Position numbers and translations under genes: made by a program. This document shows positions 22,441 to 34,024 of a stretch of DNA of 64,000 nucleotides, piece after piece. The notes under the pieces were generated by a model. It searched no databases. It was not told the DNA's origin and saw only the letters and a program-made list of their open reading frames with translations. Each line of letters starts with the position of its first letter. Position 1 is the first letter of the stretch. Source of the stretch: Lytechinus pictus (taxonomy: Eukaryota; Echinodermata; Echinoidea; Temnopleuroida; Toxopneustidae); assembly GCF_037042905.1 (NCBI RefSeq), contig NC_087258.1, positions 7,046,501-7,110,500 on the forward strand. The letters are read 5' to 3'.

Positions 22441-22753
22441 CAGTGCGTCCCAGAAAAAGTGAATCCAAGAATTGTCAATGCTCTACCATAAGATACATAC
22501 AAGTATGATACTGACATATTAAATAATTATTGTAAAGATCAGTCTCCTTTTTCATCTGGTGTAAGTCACATGATACATACATCATGCATGACTGAGCAAA
22601 ATAATTAGAAGTAAGGACACCAAGAAATCATTTTGCAGAAGGCATCTGAATTTTAAAAAGAAAATGACATGTCTCAAAATTTCCATGTTGGCTTTTTAAT
22701 ATGATCCCTGAATCAAGTAATAAAACAAAGTTTCATTTTTCAGGGACACACTG
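22441..22753. mobile_element. Short mariner-like MITE with CAGTGCGTCCC termini and TA duplication
   Basis: The left end CAGTGCGTCCCAGAAAAAG is preceded by TA. The right end, read in reverse complement, is CAGTGTGTCCCTGAAAAAT and is followed by TA. A TA target duplication and these termini suggest mobilisation by a Tc1/mariner-type enzyme. The 313-bp body has no ORF. The large fold-back at 45.8 kb has the same terminal word. Confidence 0.78.
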
Positions 22754-23060
22754 TATAGAACCGAAAGAACATTTATGTCCTAGTTTCAGCATTATCTTTT
22801 ATCAATGATATAAACCTTTATTTACCCGATGGTCCCATAATATTGATTTTCATGTCAGCAGGAGGTGCATTCAGCGATGCATGTGCACTCTATATTAAAG
22901 CAAAGTACTTTGACCATTTAAGTCTAACTATTGTCAATATATATACCAATCACTTTATAGAATATGTGTAAATAAAAGGTAATGATATAAGTAAAATTTT
23001 CAGTGTTAATTTGGTTTTGTTTCTAGTCAAACAAGATGTTTACACTTTTGCTAGGTCAAA
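22754..23060. other. Spacer, nothing recognised
   Basis: AT-rich, with no supported feature. Confidence 0.4.
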
Positions 23061-23067
23061 TTACAGG

Positions 23068-23280
23068 AAAATGAAACCCTTGAAAACCGGTCAAATTGTA
23101 TAAACATAAAAATAGACACGAATCAATTATGAAAGATTGAGAAAAATGAAATTTATAAGCATTTCAATGTTGAGACCATTAAAGCTATGGAGATCCTCCA
23201 ATTGGCAATGCAACCAAGATGGATGTTGTCACATGAACAACTTCCTGTTTTGTACATATTCACTTGAATTGTCTCTTTCT
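23068..23280. repeat. Half copy of the 31.1-kb palindromic MITE
   Basis: AGGAAAATGAAACCCTTGAAAACC, GCATTTCAATGTTGAGACC and CTATGGAGATCCTCCAATTGGCAATG closely match one arm of the element at 31108-31693. The second arm is missing or replaced by the next element. Confidence 0.7.
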
Positions 23281-23291
23281 ATTGGTAAATC

Positions 23292-23462
23292 AGGGGACCG
23301 TTTCATCAACATTTTTGTCTGACAAATTGACTGATCCGACATCTTTCTTTGATTCTGATTGGCTGAGATTACTGAGAAGCACTGTTATTATGGTAACTGT
23401 TGGGTGAAATGAGACTTGTTGGATAAAACATCCAACAAGTTATTTCATGAAACGCTCCCCAG
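23292..23462 (-). repeat. MITE of the GGGAGCGTTTCATGAAA family, copy 1
   Basis: It starts AGGGGACCGTTTCATCAACATTTTTGTC and ends CAACAAGTTATTTCATGAAACGCTCCCC. Relative to the 24.7- and 33.9-kb copies it is in the opposite orientation. The TIR is roughly GGGGNGCGTTTCATSAA. Confidence 0.82.
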
Positions 23463-23980
23463 GTGATATTTTTATGAAAGGACATGTAATACAGGTTTCA
23501 AAATGTATATAATGGATGGGAATTATCATTTTAGAGTGCTCAAAAGGATACGTTTTGGTGTATATTTTCAGTGTCTAAATGGGAGTGCTATTTATGTGTG
23601 ACACACTGGCATAAATCCAAGCGGTGAACCTAATGTTCGGGGGGGGGGGGGGGTATGATGTATTGTGTCATCGCCCCTACTTTGTCAAATTGCCAAACTC
23701 TATAGGAATGTTTTTTTATACATTCAAGACAAACCTTCCTTTTTATTTGTCCAATTTCTCTCAAACTTTCATTGACCTTATTCATTGATATGCCAACTTG
23801 TTCCAAGGCTTTCATTCTTTTATATTATTCTGCATGGTCTAAATTCATTATATATTGATACATTAACTCTGTAGTACTAGTCCTTCAGATTTCCATTTTA
23901 ACCTCTCCCTCTCTCTATTATCCCCCTTAATTTTTTTTGTCTATCCTCTCTAATCTCACATTCAACCTGTTGTTTCTCTC
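23463..23980. other. Spacer with a poly-G run
   Basis: It contains a G-run at 23640-23653. The sequence CTTTCATTGACCTTATTCATTGATATGCC with CAAACTTTCA resembles the right arm of the large palindromic MITEs, so a fragment may be present at about 23655-23820. Confidence 0.35.
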
Positions 23981-24330
23981 ATTCATCATTTGCATGTAGT
24001 TTTTTCCTCCATTTTCTCCCTATTACTGCTCTCCCTTCTCCATCCATGGCTTCTATTTTCCTATCTATTCCTTCTTACCCGTCTCTCTCTCAATATCTCT
24101 CCTTACCCCCCTTCTCTCACTTATTTGTCTCCTTTCATTGCTTTTTCATCTCTCCCTCCATCCCATCCTATTTCTCCTCTTTTTTCACCCTCTCTCTCAT
24201 ATCTTGTTCCCTCTTCTCCAAATATATCCATGGAATCTTCCTATATTCCTTATATATTATCAAGCCTCTTTCTTATCAATTTGTCGATCTCCTCTTTCTA
24301 CCTTCATCTTTTCATTCATTCTTACAATCC
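23890..24330. repeat. Pyrimidine-rich (CT) low-complexity tract
   Basis: About 440 bp of strongly strand-biased C/T sequence. Its three overlapping open frames exist only because stop codons need purines, so none is called as a gene. Confidence 0.8.
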
Positions 24331-24668
24331 CATAACAATGCAATGCTGTCCTGTTATTTTAGACCTTTATTTCTTTAGAACAAATAGAAATTTTAAGAAG
24401 AAAAAACACCATGTTATTTATATCATGTTATTTATAATTTGTTCTCACAATATAGAAAAAAAAAACCAATATTGATTTCACAATCATAATACAAGCGCAA
24501 GTATGCACAGTCATAAAAATAAGTAACTGATACCCCCAGTAGGCATACCGTGTGACTGGCCCAGCACAGCAGCATGAAATAGACCTTCATGCCGGAAGAA
24601 TTTATCAATATACTACCATTATCGCATCATAGATATGATGAATACTTGGCCACTTGGCTTTAAGCTCT

Positions 24669-24830
24669 GGGGAGCGTTTCATGAAAGGACTTGTCAGACG
24701 TTTTATCCGACAAGTCCCATTTTATCCGACAGTTGCCATAGTAACAGTGCTTCTTAGCCAATCAACATCAAGGAAAGATGTCAGGTCTAACAACATGTCG
24801 GACAAAAATGTTGATGAAACGCCCCCCTGG
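24669..24830 (+). repeat. MITE of the GGGAGCGTTTCATGAAA family, copy 2
   Basis: The left end GGGGAGCGTTTCATGAAAGGAC and right end GTTGATGAAACGCCCCCC are inverted repeats. The interior TTATCCGACAGTTGCCATAGTAACAG matches the other copies at 23.3 and 33.9 kb. Confidence 0.88.
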
Positions 24831-25633
24831 TCATCACTCTTTGACCAAAAGGATAGCAATCACAAGCTAAATCTTTGATTATTATTCAGGACAAAGACAC
24901 TATCTGCGTTTAACAATTGAGTTCGAACACTGCATTTGCGAGACAATAGACCAAGCACCAGAAGGACGCAGACCCCAGTATCACATGTGATGATTCATAC
25001 TATCATCATTTTAACATCACATTCACAATACTATGAAGTACCGAACAGTATGATTCATCATGTTTTTCTCTACCTTCATTTTTGTCTTGCAACATGTTCA
25101 AGTAGTTGCAGATACGAGTGCTATTCACAAAACCACCAACATAATTCATTGAGCCACTACTATTTTTATTGTGGTGCTTATTAAGAGCTACTTGATTAAT
25201 GTTTACCGCTTACAAAACTGTAACAGCCTGTATCTTTCCCCATAAGAAACAATGCCACGGAGTGGATTGTAGTTCTTTGTACTTAGCATCCAATGAAATG
25301 AGTAAAGATAATCTACATCAGTAACTCAGGCAACATTTATACCAGAAAATGTGCAGTACATATTATTGTCATAAATATTATCAACTATTTGCTTCCTGCG
25401 ACCGAGAGATCCCTGTGAAAACTCTATGTGAATTACAGAATTCAGTTGTTGATGGGTTAATAATCATGTGACGATGTGATGCTCCTGATGAAACAGACAG
25501 GCTCAGTTACATACTATAGTCAGGAGGGTTCAAACATTCCAACAGTTATCCATATACATCCATCCAATCAGCTTCCATGTATGGTGCTAAATGGGCAAAT
25601 ATTCAGTGTCTTTCAAACTAGAGCAATATAAGG
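24831..25633 (-). other. Probable MRPL20 3' UTR and downstream spacer
   Basis: On the minus strand an AATAAA (complement of TTTATT at 25165-25170) lies about 465 bases after the MRPL20 stop and could end the transcript. The rest is AT-rich. Confidence 0.3.
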
Positions 25634-28600
25634 TCATGACGAAGCAGATGGGCTGGAGCTCAGTCTGAGTTTCCGGATGCTCTCGGCCAAAAGGTCTTCT
25701 TGCGTGACACCACGGGATAGGACACCCTCTGGGTTCTTTTCAAGCGCTGCTAACATTCCTTCCTTTTGTTTCTGCCTGGCCAGCTCGGCTAAACACTAAA
25801 TGGAAAAGAACAAAGCAAATTGTTTGCAGAGACATTTTTTGTTGGCAATTATAAGTATGAAAGATCAGTAAAAATTGACCTTTGGATGTTTTGTACATCT
25901 CTGCAGTACGAGTTGAATTGAAAAATCATTTATTCATTTATTAACAATATTTCAACAAGATGCCTAATCAACATAAAAATTGCTCTCCCTTAGGGTCCTG
26001 CATATTAAAAAACAATCAAAATATATCTTATTATACACAGAAAAATTAACATGAGAAAATATACATACAGTCAGATATAAACAAAACTATAAATAACTAT
26101 TAACTACGCACATCATTAGAAAGAGGGGAATATACATTCATAAAACATAATCATTGAAATTGACATCGGATATTTACTATTGGAAAATAATGCTGCAATT
26201 GGACTTAAAGGTTATCTTTTAAATATTTCTCAAAAATTGAGAGGGAGTTTATGTTTTGAGGTTCAGTATGAGGTTCATTATGAATATCCACAATGTTGAC
26301 TAATGACTATTAATTTGCTCAACAATTTAAACTTCACTATCACTGTCTTTAATTCTTTAAAATAAATTGTTAGCTAAGAATTATTCTTACAACTTATGTA
26401 AGAGGGAAAAAATACATTGTCTTTGATTCAAAACAAATTGATAACTAAGAATATTTGTTCATTCAAATTATGTAATGCTGTAAAAATACATTTTCTTTGA
26501 TTAACAATAAATTGTGAACCAAGAATAGTTTTTTTTTCCAAATTATGTGAAATAAGGCAAATAAAAAACTGTTTTTATTTTGAGATTTACGAGCTGATTG
26601 ATTTTTAGACCTTTTAAAAGCTTTTTATTTCTATGGCATGCCCCCCCCCAAAAAAAAAAATACTTACATTTGTTCTTATGATCATGTATTAAAAGTTATT
26701 TTCATGCTTGGAAATTGCATTATTAATGATTTATAGACATTTGAAATATATGTTTATTTTGTAATTTGCTATTGAATTTTATGCTTTTTATTTCAGCAGA
26801 GCTTAATTAATCCCAAGGCCATCAAAGGCCATTGTCGTGAATGACCTGTTGACTGGACTTGATGCCCCTCTCATTGGCCTTGGACATTTGTTATGCCTCC
26901 TTTTAATATTTACCCTTCGTGCTGTAATATAGAAATGTACCCTATGGAAAAGTGTCCTTGCCCTAAAAGTATTGAAATTTAAGGCCTGCTTTAGCATTAC
27001 AAGACTTCTCATTTTCTGTGCTAAAATTCAAATTAATTATTTTTTTCCATTTTCTGTATTGTGTTGGAATGGAGGCCTTACCTTAAATGTCTTTGGTTCA
27101 TATATGGCTAGATGAGAAAGGACTTTCCTGTCGAGCTGGATGTTGTGCTGTAATGAGAAAAAAAAGGGAAATTAAAAAATTCCACTTAGAATAACTTCAG
27201 TATAGTACATTCATGTAATTTTTTGTAAAGATTGAGTAAAGGTAATCTGATAAAAACATATTGTAAGTCAATGCTACATAGCATTTATTTCTTAAGGACA
27301 TGTCTTGGGAAACTACTTAATGTATGAATACTACCATTTCATAATTTTGTTATTTTACCTTTAGAAGGTTTCCAATGAAAGGTGCATATGTTAAACCATG
27401 CTCCTGGGCAGCTGCACTGATCCTCAAATTCCAGAGCTATGGGGAAAACATCAAATAGAAAAAAAAAAGATAAATTTTAAACTATGGTTCATTCAAAAAT
27501 AATTTTCTATGGAATAACGTTTTGCTAAGCCACGAAGTATTGAATGTCTGTGATTTTTTTTAATATTTCAGACGGACCCACTCTACAGTATATATATTTG
27601 AGCACAAAGATTGGGTAATAATGGGTTAACATACTGAATCAAGAAACAAATAGCTGTTCTCAAAGGGGAAGTTGGTTTGAACAAAAGAAACATATTGGTA
27701 ATGATCTGGTAAAAATCCATCAAATAGATCTGGATAATATCAAAGTTTTTATATCGTGATGTCACAAGTAGGCCGGGTCATAATTGAGCAGCTCCCCATG
27801 TGCCATCTGATATAAATTCTATATAAAATCCACTTTCTCAGAAATTAATTATTCACTTGTGCATTCATTGTATCATCAAAGACATTATTCCATACCAGCA
27901 CCTTAAAGAAACATTTTCGAACACCACGAACCATAAAAAATAAAATATTTGTTTTTATTACTGGGCAGTTGCTGACATATGACATCACAAATTTATAACT
28001 CTCAAGCTCATATTTTTTAATGGTTTTTTGTCATTCCTACACCATAATTTTCATCTATTTTTCTGCTTTCATTGAATTGGTTTCATTGCCAGGGTGAACT
28101 TCTGTTTTAAAATCTTCCTTGCAGTATTTAAACATGAATATAAACAAACATCTGAAAGCAATGGATCAATAAATTAAACTGATGCAATTTATTCTCACTA
28201 ATTCTGCATGCTTAATATGAAAATTTCAATTATAAAAAAAAAAAAATCCTAGCATCACATGCCATCAAGAGTTCTACCATCTCATCTCACCCTTCTCATT
28301 TGTCCCTTTTTCTTCTTCCGACCAGCGGTTGAATTCTGCCAAGCCCTCCGGACAGCTCTGATAGCCACTGAAAAACAGTTCCTCCTACGGCCAAAGTATC
28401 GCTGTAAAAAAATTAATTGTAGATCGGCATGCAGCAGTCTCAAGAAACTGAATATTAAAACTAAGCTAAGCTATTCTCATCTCATTAATTTTATTTTGCC
28501 TCTATTAATCCAACTTGTGAATTCTTTTCTCCATATACTTCTTCCTTCTCCATCTTATCCCACCTTCTTTTCCCATTTAGTCTTTCTCCGACTTGGCTTC

Positions 28601-30707
28601 GTTCTCTTTTTCTCCATTTATTATTTTTTTAAAATTCCCCCTCCTGCCCTCGCGCCGCTAGTACACCACTATCTGCTCTAGTCTTGAGGACTCCATGATG
28701 ATGTCTTTAAAAAAAATTTGACATATACTTCTTCATCATTGGAGTCTTGAACCCCCGTCCATATCTTTAAATTGTTCTTCAAAACGGCATCGCTAACCGG
28801 ATGTACGTCATACTTAAGCGGTTCAAGGGTCGACCCTATTGTATGTTGCGTTGTGTACATTTGGATCGAGGGATCTACACGACATCTGTCTGGACTCTGG
28901 TAAGAAACTTTGTTCCCTTTGCCAGAACACTTGTATACCAGAGGAGCTTCTTCCCAGATTCGATAAGACTTTGGAACTCCCTCCCCAACAGCACAGTTAA
29001 TTGTACCTCTCTACACATCTTTAAACAAGAGGTACAAAAGACCCAGCTCCGTTAATAACGGTGGTTGTTTTTACTTGCACGCCGCGCTGTAAGCAATTTT
29101 TTATCGAAAAATGTACATACACTTGCACGCTGCACTTCACCAGTACGACGATACACCAGACGGTGGACTGTACTGTTTCCAGAAGAAGAAGAAACCTGGC
29201 TTAATTTTTTTACATTTTAATCGACTGTTTTTTTTAAGCTTGTAACCGATTTTGCAATCGGCAACCGATTCCATTCGATTTCACCACAATCGGCAATCAC
29301 TTGCCGATCTTCGATCATGCCCCTTGAAGGAAAAAATCGAAAATAAAAAATCGGCGTAGATCTGGTTACAGTGCGTGATCGCTCAGAACATATTTCAAGA
29401 TTGTTTTTGAGGTGCTAGCTATTTAGAGGTCGCATTATTCAGGGAGAAAGACGCGGTATTATCTATGGCGATGTTTAAGAGGATAGATATCTTCTCTTCC
29501 AACTCATGGTGATAGCGGATGCCGCCGTGAACTAGTGAAAGGTCGTATTACCGACGGAGCTCACTGCGTTACTCTCTTACATCGTTTATCTTATGATGAT
29601 ATACATTTTATTTTCAACCTCGTGGTGATAGCGGATGCCGCCGTGAACTTTGAAAGGTCGTATTACCGACGGAGCTCACTGCGCTACTCTCTTACCCCCT
29701 TTATGATGATAGACATCTTCTCTTCAACCTCGTGGTGATAGCGGACCCCGCCGTGAACTTCAAATTGATTTGAAAACGCTAGCTACCCAAAACATTTTAA
29801 TAACATATTTCAAATCATCGTGCGTGCTTGCGTCTTCTACTTCATTTTAATTGCACTTGCGACTTTAAGATGATGCGTCGTAAGAGATCATTCCAATAAT
29901 TCTAAATCGCTAGCACCTAAAAATACTTCTAAAAGATGTCCCACCGATCGTTCATTAACCTGTGATCTATGAGAAATATTTTCATTTTATTTTCCTTTGC
30001 GCCTTTGCTTGGAAGATGCGTCTTTCGTTTATCTTTCTAATAAAAATCACTCGGTTTATTTTAAAGCAATAACACCTCAAAACCCCTGGCTTTAAAACAT
30101 GTTCCAAACGATCGCGCATGTTGGCGACTTCCATTCCAATGTATTCGTCTTTGTGACTTTGTCAGGAAGATGCGCGCGACCGCGAACAACATTTTGATGT
30201 ATTCCTTTGTTTTTAAACATCGCCGATTCGATTTTCGATTCGATTTCGATTTTAGAAGCTTAACTGCCGATCCGATTTTCGATCTGATTTTTGATCCGAT
30301 TTACAACATTAGTTTTTTTAAACCTTCCTACGCATTATGCGGAGACCGGAGTCCTCTCAGTCTCAAGACTATAGCCTAGGCCTATCTGCTCCCTGTTCTT
30401 GTTCTCCTGCTTCATTGATCATTCACCTTTCTTTCTCTTCCTGTTCTTTTTCTCACACTCGTGTTCTAAATGAATTTGTATGTTAGAATCTATAACATAC
30501 GTGTTACGAAGTTACGTTACCGAATTTTTTTGTGATTATACAGATTTTAGAATAACACGAAAAAAAGCATGTGGGACTGGCGACATGAAAATAACTACCA
30601 TCCGATTAACATGATCTTACCGTCGACTGGTCCAGGTAGAATTTCCTCCTCCAATATCTATCCGGTCCTCTAGATCTGACCATCCTTACTAGAGACAAGT
30701 GAACCAT
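25634..30707 (-). CDS. MRPL20: Mitochondrial large-subunit ribosomal protein bL20m, five coding exons
   Basis: The product is the bL20 homologue of the mitochondrial ribosome: an RNA-binding assembly protein of the large subunit, made in the cytosol and imported. Coding exons on the minus strand are 30707-30621, 28401-28291, 27436-27359, 27147-27082 and 25795-25634. All introns are GT-AG in phase 0, giving 167 residues. The basic N-terminus MVHLSLVRMVRSRG suits an import signal. The L20 core follows: RYFGRRRNCF at 30-39, GRKKKKGQMRRLWNLRIS at 55-72, AQEHGLTYAPFIGNLLK at 76-92 and HLAIYEPKTFK at 104-114. The C-terminus NPEGVLSRGVTQ corresponds to the vertebrate end (EPEGIFSR) and runs about 15 residues longer than the human protein of about 149. 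The start is chosen as the first ATG, with good context (AACATGG). An in-frame ATG eight codons later is possible. Confidence 0.95.
25796..27081 (-). other. MRPL20 intron 4
   Basis: Donor AAG|GTAAGG and acceptor CATTTAG|TGTT. AT-rich, with a C8/A10 homopolymer pair near 26641 and repeated AATAAATTGT(G/T)A(A/G)C words at 26360-26530. No gene is seen. Confidence 0.9.
27437..28290 (-). other. MRPL20 intron 2 with an inserted MITE
   Basis: Donor AGG|GTGAGA and acceptor CCCCATAG|CTCT. The intron contains the palindromic element at about 27661-28109 and an A-run at 28231. Confidence 0.9.
27661..28109. repeat. Palindromic MITE-like element in MRPL20 intron 2
   Basis: The left end is CAAAGGGGAAGTTGGTTTGAAC, with GATGTCACAAGTAGG and CAGCTCCCCATG in the middle. 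The right part is TGACATCACAAATTTATAACTC and CAGGGTGAACTTCTG. It has the same general plan as the elements at 0.9 and 12.8 kb. Boundaries are approximate. Confidence 0.5.
28870..29060 (+). pseudogene. Non-LTR retrotransposon ORF2 C-terminal fragment
   Basis: A plus-strand frame reads VPFARTLVYQRSFFPDSIRL followed by WNSLPNSTV, then a Phe-Lys-rich end and TAA at about 29053. The SFFPxxIRxWNSLP word is the usual C-terminal end of CR1/Jockey-type reverse transcriptase ORFs. A GAAGAAGAAGAA run at 29186 could be the remains of the 3' tail. No catalytic domain is left. Confidence 0.7.
29478..29762. repeat. Tandem repeat, about 2.5 units of 110-116 bp
   Basis: GTGATAGCGGATGCCGCCGTGAACT starts near 29509, 29625 and 29735. 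The word GAAAGGTCGTATTACCGACGGAGCTCACTGCG follows units one and two. Confidence 0.9.
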
Positions 30708-30870
30708 GTTTATATCAGGTAAAGTCTAAAATTAGTCTAAATTTGGATCAGGGCCGGGTATAAACTTCAGCAAAAGGGTTGACATGCTTTGTTGATGACC
30801 GGTGACGTGACCGGACGTTCTACCGGATCGCGAGCCGATCCGAAAATCCGAATTGCGGAAAGGGGAGAGA
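30708..30870 (-). promoter_or_regulatory. Probable MRPL20 promoter and 5' UTR
   Basis: The stretch just upstream of the MRPL20 ATG is CpG-rich relative to its surroundings (30785-30855). It carries TGACGTGACCGG, a CRE-like core on either strand, and a GATCGCGAGCCGATCCG word. No TATA box is obvious. The call rests on position and composition only. Confidence 0.35.
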
Positions 30871-31107
30871 GAGTTACAAGTTTCATTTATTTCTCCTCAA
30901 GAGATCAAGATAAAAATACATAAAAAATAGACAATGTAAATACAATGTACATCAAATTTAAAGAAAGTGAGGAAGGTAATGGCCAAAAAGGAAGAAACCT
31001 TGTGTGAGGCCAACCCATAACAAAAATTGTACTTAAAGAAATATTAAAAACATCATATAATCACAAATTCAATGAGAAAAAACATAACAAACACCTAACT
31101 AAACCTT
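30871..31107. other. Spacer, nothing recognised
   Basis: A-rich, with no supported feature. Confidence 0.4.
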
Positions 31108-31693
31108 AAAGGAGAATGAAACTCTTGGAGCAAGTTAGCTTTTGTGAAAGCAGAAAAATCAAAGAATAAGATCAACAACAGTTTGAGTAAAATAGGACTA
31201 GCAATAGAAGAGTTATGAGCATTTGAATGTCGAGATCACTAATGCTATGGAGATCCTCCCATTGGCAATGTGACCAAGATCTATGATGTCACAGATGAAC
31301 AACTCTCCCCTTTTGGACACTGAAAATATACCCCAAAACATCTCTTTTTGCTCATTCTAATCATATGACAAACGATTCATCAATGATATAATGTTGTGAA
31401 ACCTCTGTACTTGTCCTCTCATAAAGCTAGAGAACACCTCACCTTGTGATAGACTCTATAAAAATGAGAATATAAGTGAAATAATTGAGTACTAAAGTAA
31501 TGAGGGAGTTGTACGTGTGTGACATCACAGATCTTGGTCGCATTGCCAATGGGAGGATCTACATGGCATTAGTGATCTCGACATTCAAATGCTCATAACT
31601 TTCTTATTATTCATTCAATCTTCCTCAAACTTTCAACAATGATTTTTCTCTTTGATATGGATTCAGCTAGTTTCAAGGGTTTCATTCTCCTTT
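31108..31693. mobile_element. Palindromic MITE, 586 bp (well preserved)
   Basis: The left end AAAGGAGAATGAAACTCTTGG pairs with CAAGGGTTTCATTCTCCTTT at the right end. Inside, GCTATGGAGATCCTCCCATTGGCAATG on the left is complementary to CATTGCCAATGGGAGGATCTACATGG on the right, and both arms carry ATGATGTCACAGAT / TGTGACATCACAGAT. There is no ORF. Related copies are at 23.1 kb (half) and more distantly at 12.8 kb. Confidence 0.9.
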
Positions 31694-31729
31694 AACCGAA
31701 TGAGAATGGGGGGAGAACCAAAAATAAAT

Positions 31730-31985
31730 CTAAGACTTAGACAATGAAAATGTTTTGTATTTCCTTTTAAAAACAGATACCGAAGGGCTTGATTGAATGT
31801 CAGAAGGGATTGAGTTCCAAATAACTGGTCCTTGATAAAATATACTGTTTTTGAAGATGGAAGTACTGCACTGTGGAATATATAACTGTGTGAAGGAAAT
31901 TGATGCATAATATAGCTCCATGGTTGATGTATGCGGGGATGTATGAAAGATTCCATTTGTCCTCTCATGCTTGCACAGCACATCT
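31730..31985 (-). pseudogene. Non-LTR retrotransposon ORF2 C-terminal fragment
   Basis: The minus-strand frame contains YASISFTQLYIPQCSTSIF, then a GP-x-IWNSIP word and a closing VFKRKYKTFSLSKS before the stop. This is the usual end of a non-LTR retrotransposon reverse transcriptase ORF. No YADD or other catalytic motif is present, so it is a 5'-truncated relic. Confidence 0.65.
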
Positions 31986-31989
31986 TTCT

Positions 31990-33870
31990 ATTTTTTCTAA
32001 GGATATTCATGTCGCTCTATCACACTGATATGTATAATGTAATAAATGTATCATATATTTCTTAAATAATTTCTCCTGAATTATTACTAAATATTTAATT
32101 CATCAGTTACAAATTAAGCCTTCAGTGCTAAGTAGGAAACCTTTAATAATTTGTATACACTATGAATGATTTATATATATATTTTTTTTTAATATGATGC
32201 ATATGATTTGTATCATCATGTGAATATGGTTATGTTTTTGTTTGTTTGCTTGTTTTTTTTTTTTTTTTACAAAAGAGCAATTCAGTTGCTATAAACACGT
32301 AATTACAATATTAGGGGGGCTTACACTATACAAGCTCTGCTTTTCAGTTGGCCCTTCCTCCCTTTCAATTATTCATATTTCGATTTGATAATTGTCTATT
32401 GTAATTTTATAATGTTGTCAATTTTTTTTATGTACTTCAAATGTGATTATATGTTACTATGTCAATTGTATCATAATTGTAAATATGAAATTGAAAGTGG
32501 AAAAAAAAATAATTGAATTGAAAAAAAAAACTGAATTGAAAATATAGGTCAATTGCATATTGCATTCAATTTCAGGATCAAAGCGTGTCCTTTTATAGGT
32601 TCTCCTAACCAATTTACCGTCACTCCTCCTCTCTCTCTCCCTAGCTGTCTCTCACTCTCTCAGATTGGCTTTCTTGTTAGCAACTAATCTCCCCTTCCTT
32701 GATTTCATTCAAGCCATCCATTCATTAAGATAAGGGAAAAACGGTTTCTTACAATTTTGACAAACCTCAAGTTCAAAAAGATGTTTTGAGAAATCAGGGT
32801 GGATTTCCCATTTAACGGCAAACATATATCATATCCAAATTAAACAGTAAAAAAAAAGAATGTATATATAAATTGTATATGCTATCATACTTTATTTCAG
32901 ACTTCATTCCTTTCAAATCTTTAACTACATGTACAGTATCTACATATTAAACATGTATAGAGTTTAAAAATACCAACCTACACATGCAATGACTAATATG
33001 TTTTAGATCATAAATTGAATGAGATCTAGAGCTTCATGTTTTGAATAATCTCTATTCCACTTTTAATCAGCTATTCTCCTTCTTAAAAACAAATTTACTT
33101 GTTATTTGTTTATTTATTCAGCAGTTCCAAGCATATTCAGATAAATCAATTGCATACAAAAATGGCAGATATTATACAAATGCAATTTCTATGACCTAAT
33201 AATGCATGAGGTGGTGACAAGGGAAAAGGAGAGAAAACTTAACCACTGTAAAAAATGGTGGTTCCTCCGCCCAAAGGGCGCCCAACCATCCGATGCACTC
33301 AAAAGACTGGTATAACAAAGAACTGACAAGAGCACAAATCAAATGGTGAATAATGATGATGAATAGGCAAGAAAAAAATATAACACCTTCATCAAATGAC
33401 ACCACTTGATGTACATTGAAGAATAATCACAAATTTTCGAAAGTAATGTAACATGAAATCGTATTGCCTTATAATTTACTAAACTTATATTAGAATATTA
33501 AAGCGAGACTGAAATTGAATTGAATTATTAGGAGTTGAATGAAAATACTTGAATCAGAAAATAAATTGAAATGATCATACTGTAAAATACTCTTTCCAGA
33601 CTTCAGATTTTAACTGACTGGTTTATTTAATTGGATCTGGAAATAGAACTCAGAATGTCTGCAGTAATATTAGAATATCACTCCTTCATGAAACTGGGTG
33701 TAAAATTATGAGTAACTTTATGATTGACTACATGACTTTCTTTATGAATGATCTGAATATGATGTGCCAAAGCATAAGCCCATTTCTTTTTTTTTTCCAG
33801 ATGTTTTTACAAATTATGACCATACATGTATTTCTAATTATCATCGTAATGAAGGCAAATAGCAAAGATC
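31990..33870. other. Intergenic spacer, no supported gene
   Basis: AT-rich with T-runs (32180, 32250), A-runs (32500) and short CT tracts. Nothing coding is seen. Confidence 0.4.
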
Positions 33871-34024
33871 AGGGAAGCGTTTCATGAAAGGACTTGTCGG
33901 ACGTTTTATCTGACAAGTCCTATTTTATCTGACAGTTACCATGGTAACAGAGGTTCTCAGCCAATCAAATTCAGGGAAAATTGTCAGATCTGAAAACTTG
34001 TTGGATGAAAATATGGATGAAACA
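33871..34024 (+). repeat. MITE of the GGGAGCGTTTCATGAAA family, copy 3
   Basis: The left end AGGGAAGCGTTTCATGAAAGGAC is followed by GACAGTTACCATGGTAACAG and the right end GGATGAAACAGTA. The right terminus is decayed compared with the 24.7-kb copy. Confidence 0.82.

Larger units (their letters stand above)
28402..30620 (-). other. MRPL20 intron 1 (repeat-filled)
   Basis: Donor ACG|GTAAGA and acceptor TTTTTTTACAG|CGAT. It holds a LINE C-terminal fragment (28870-29055), a degenerate CGATTTT-rich segment (29221-29360 and 30215-30310) and a tandem repeat (29478-29762). The two CGATT-rich segments are roughly complementary in style and may be the ends of one inserted element of about 1.1 kb. Confidence 0.85.

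Noticed and set aside
23990-24475. 161-codon open frame and two overlapping frames
   Set aside because: They lie in a C/T-only tract, where stop codons are rare by composition.
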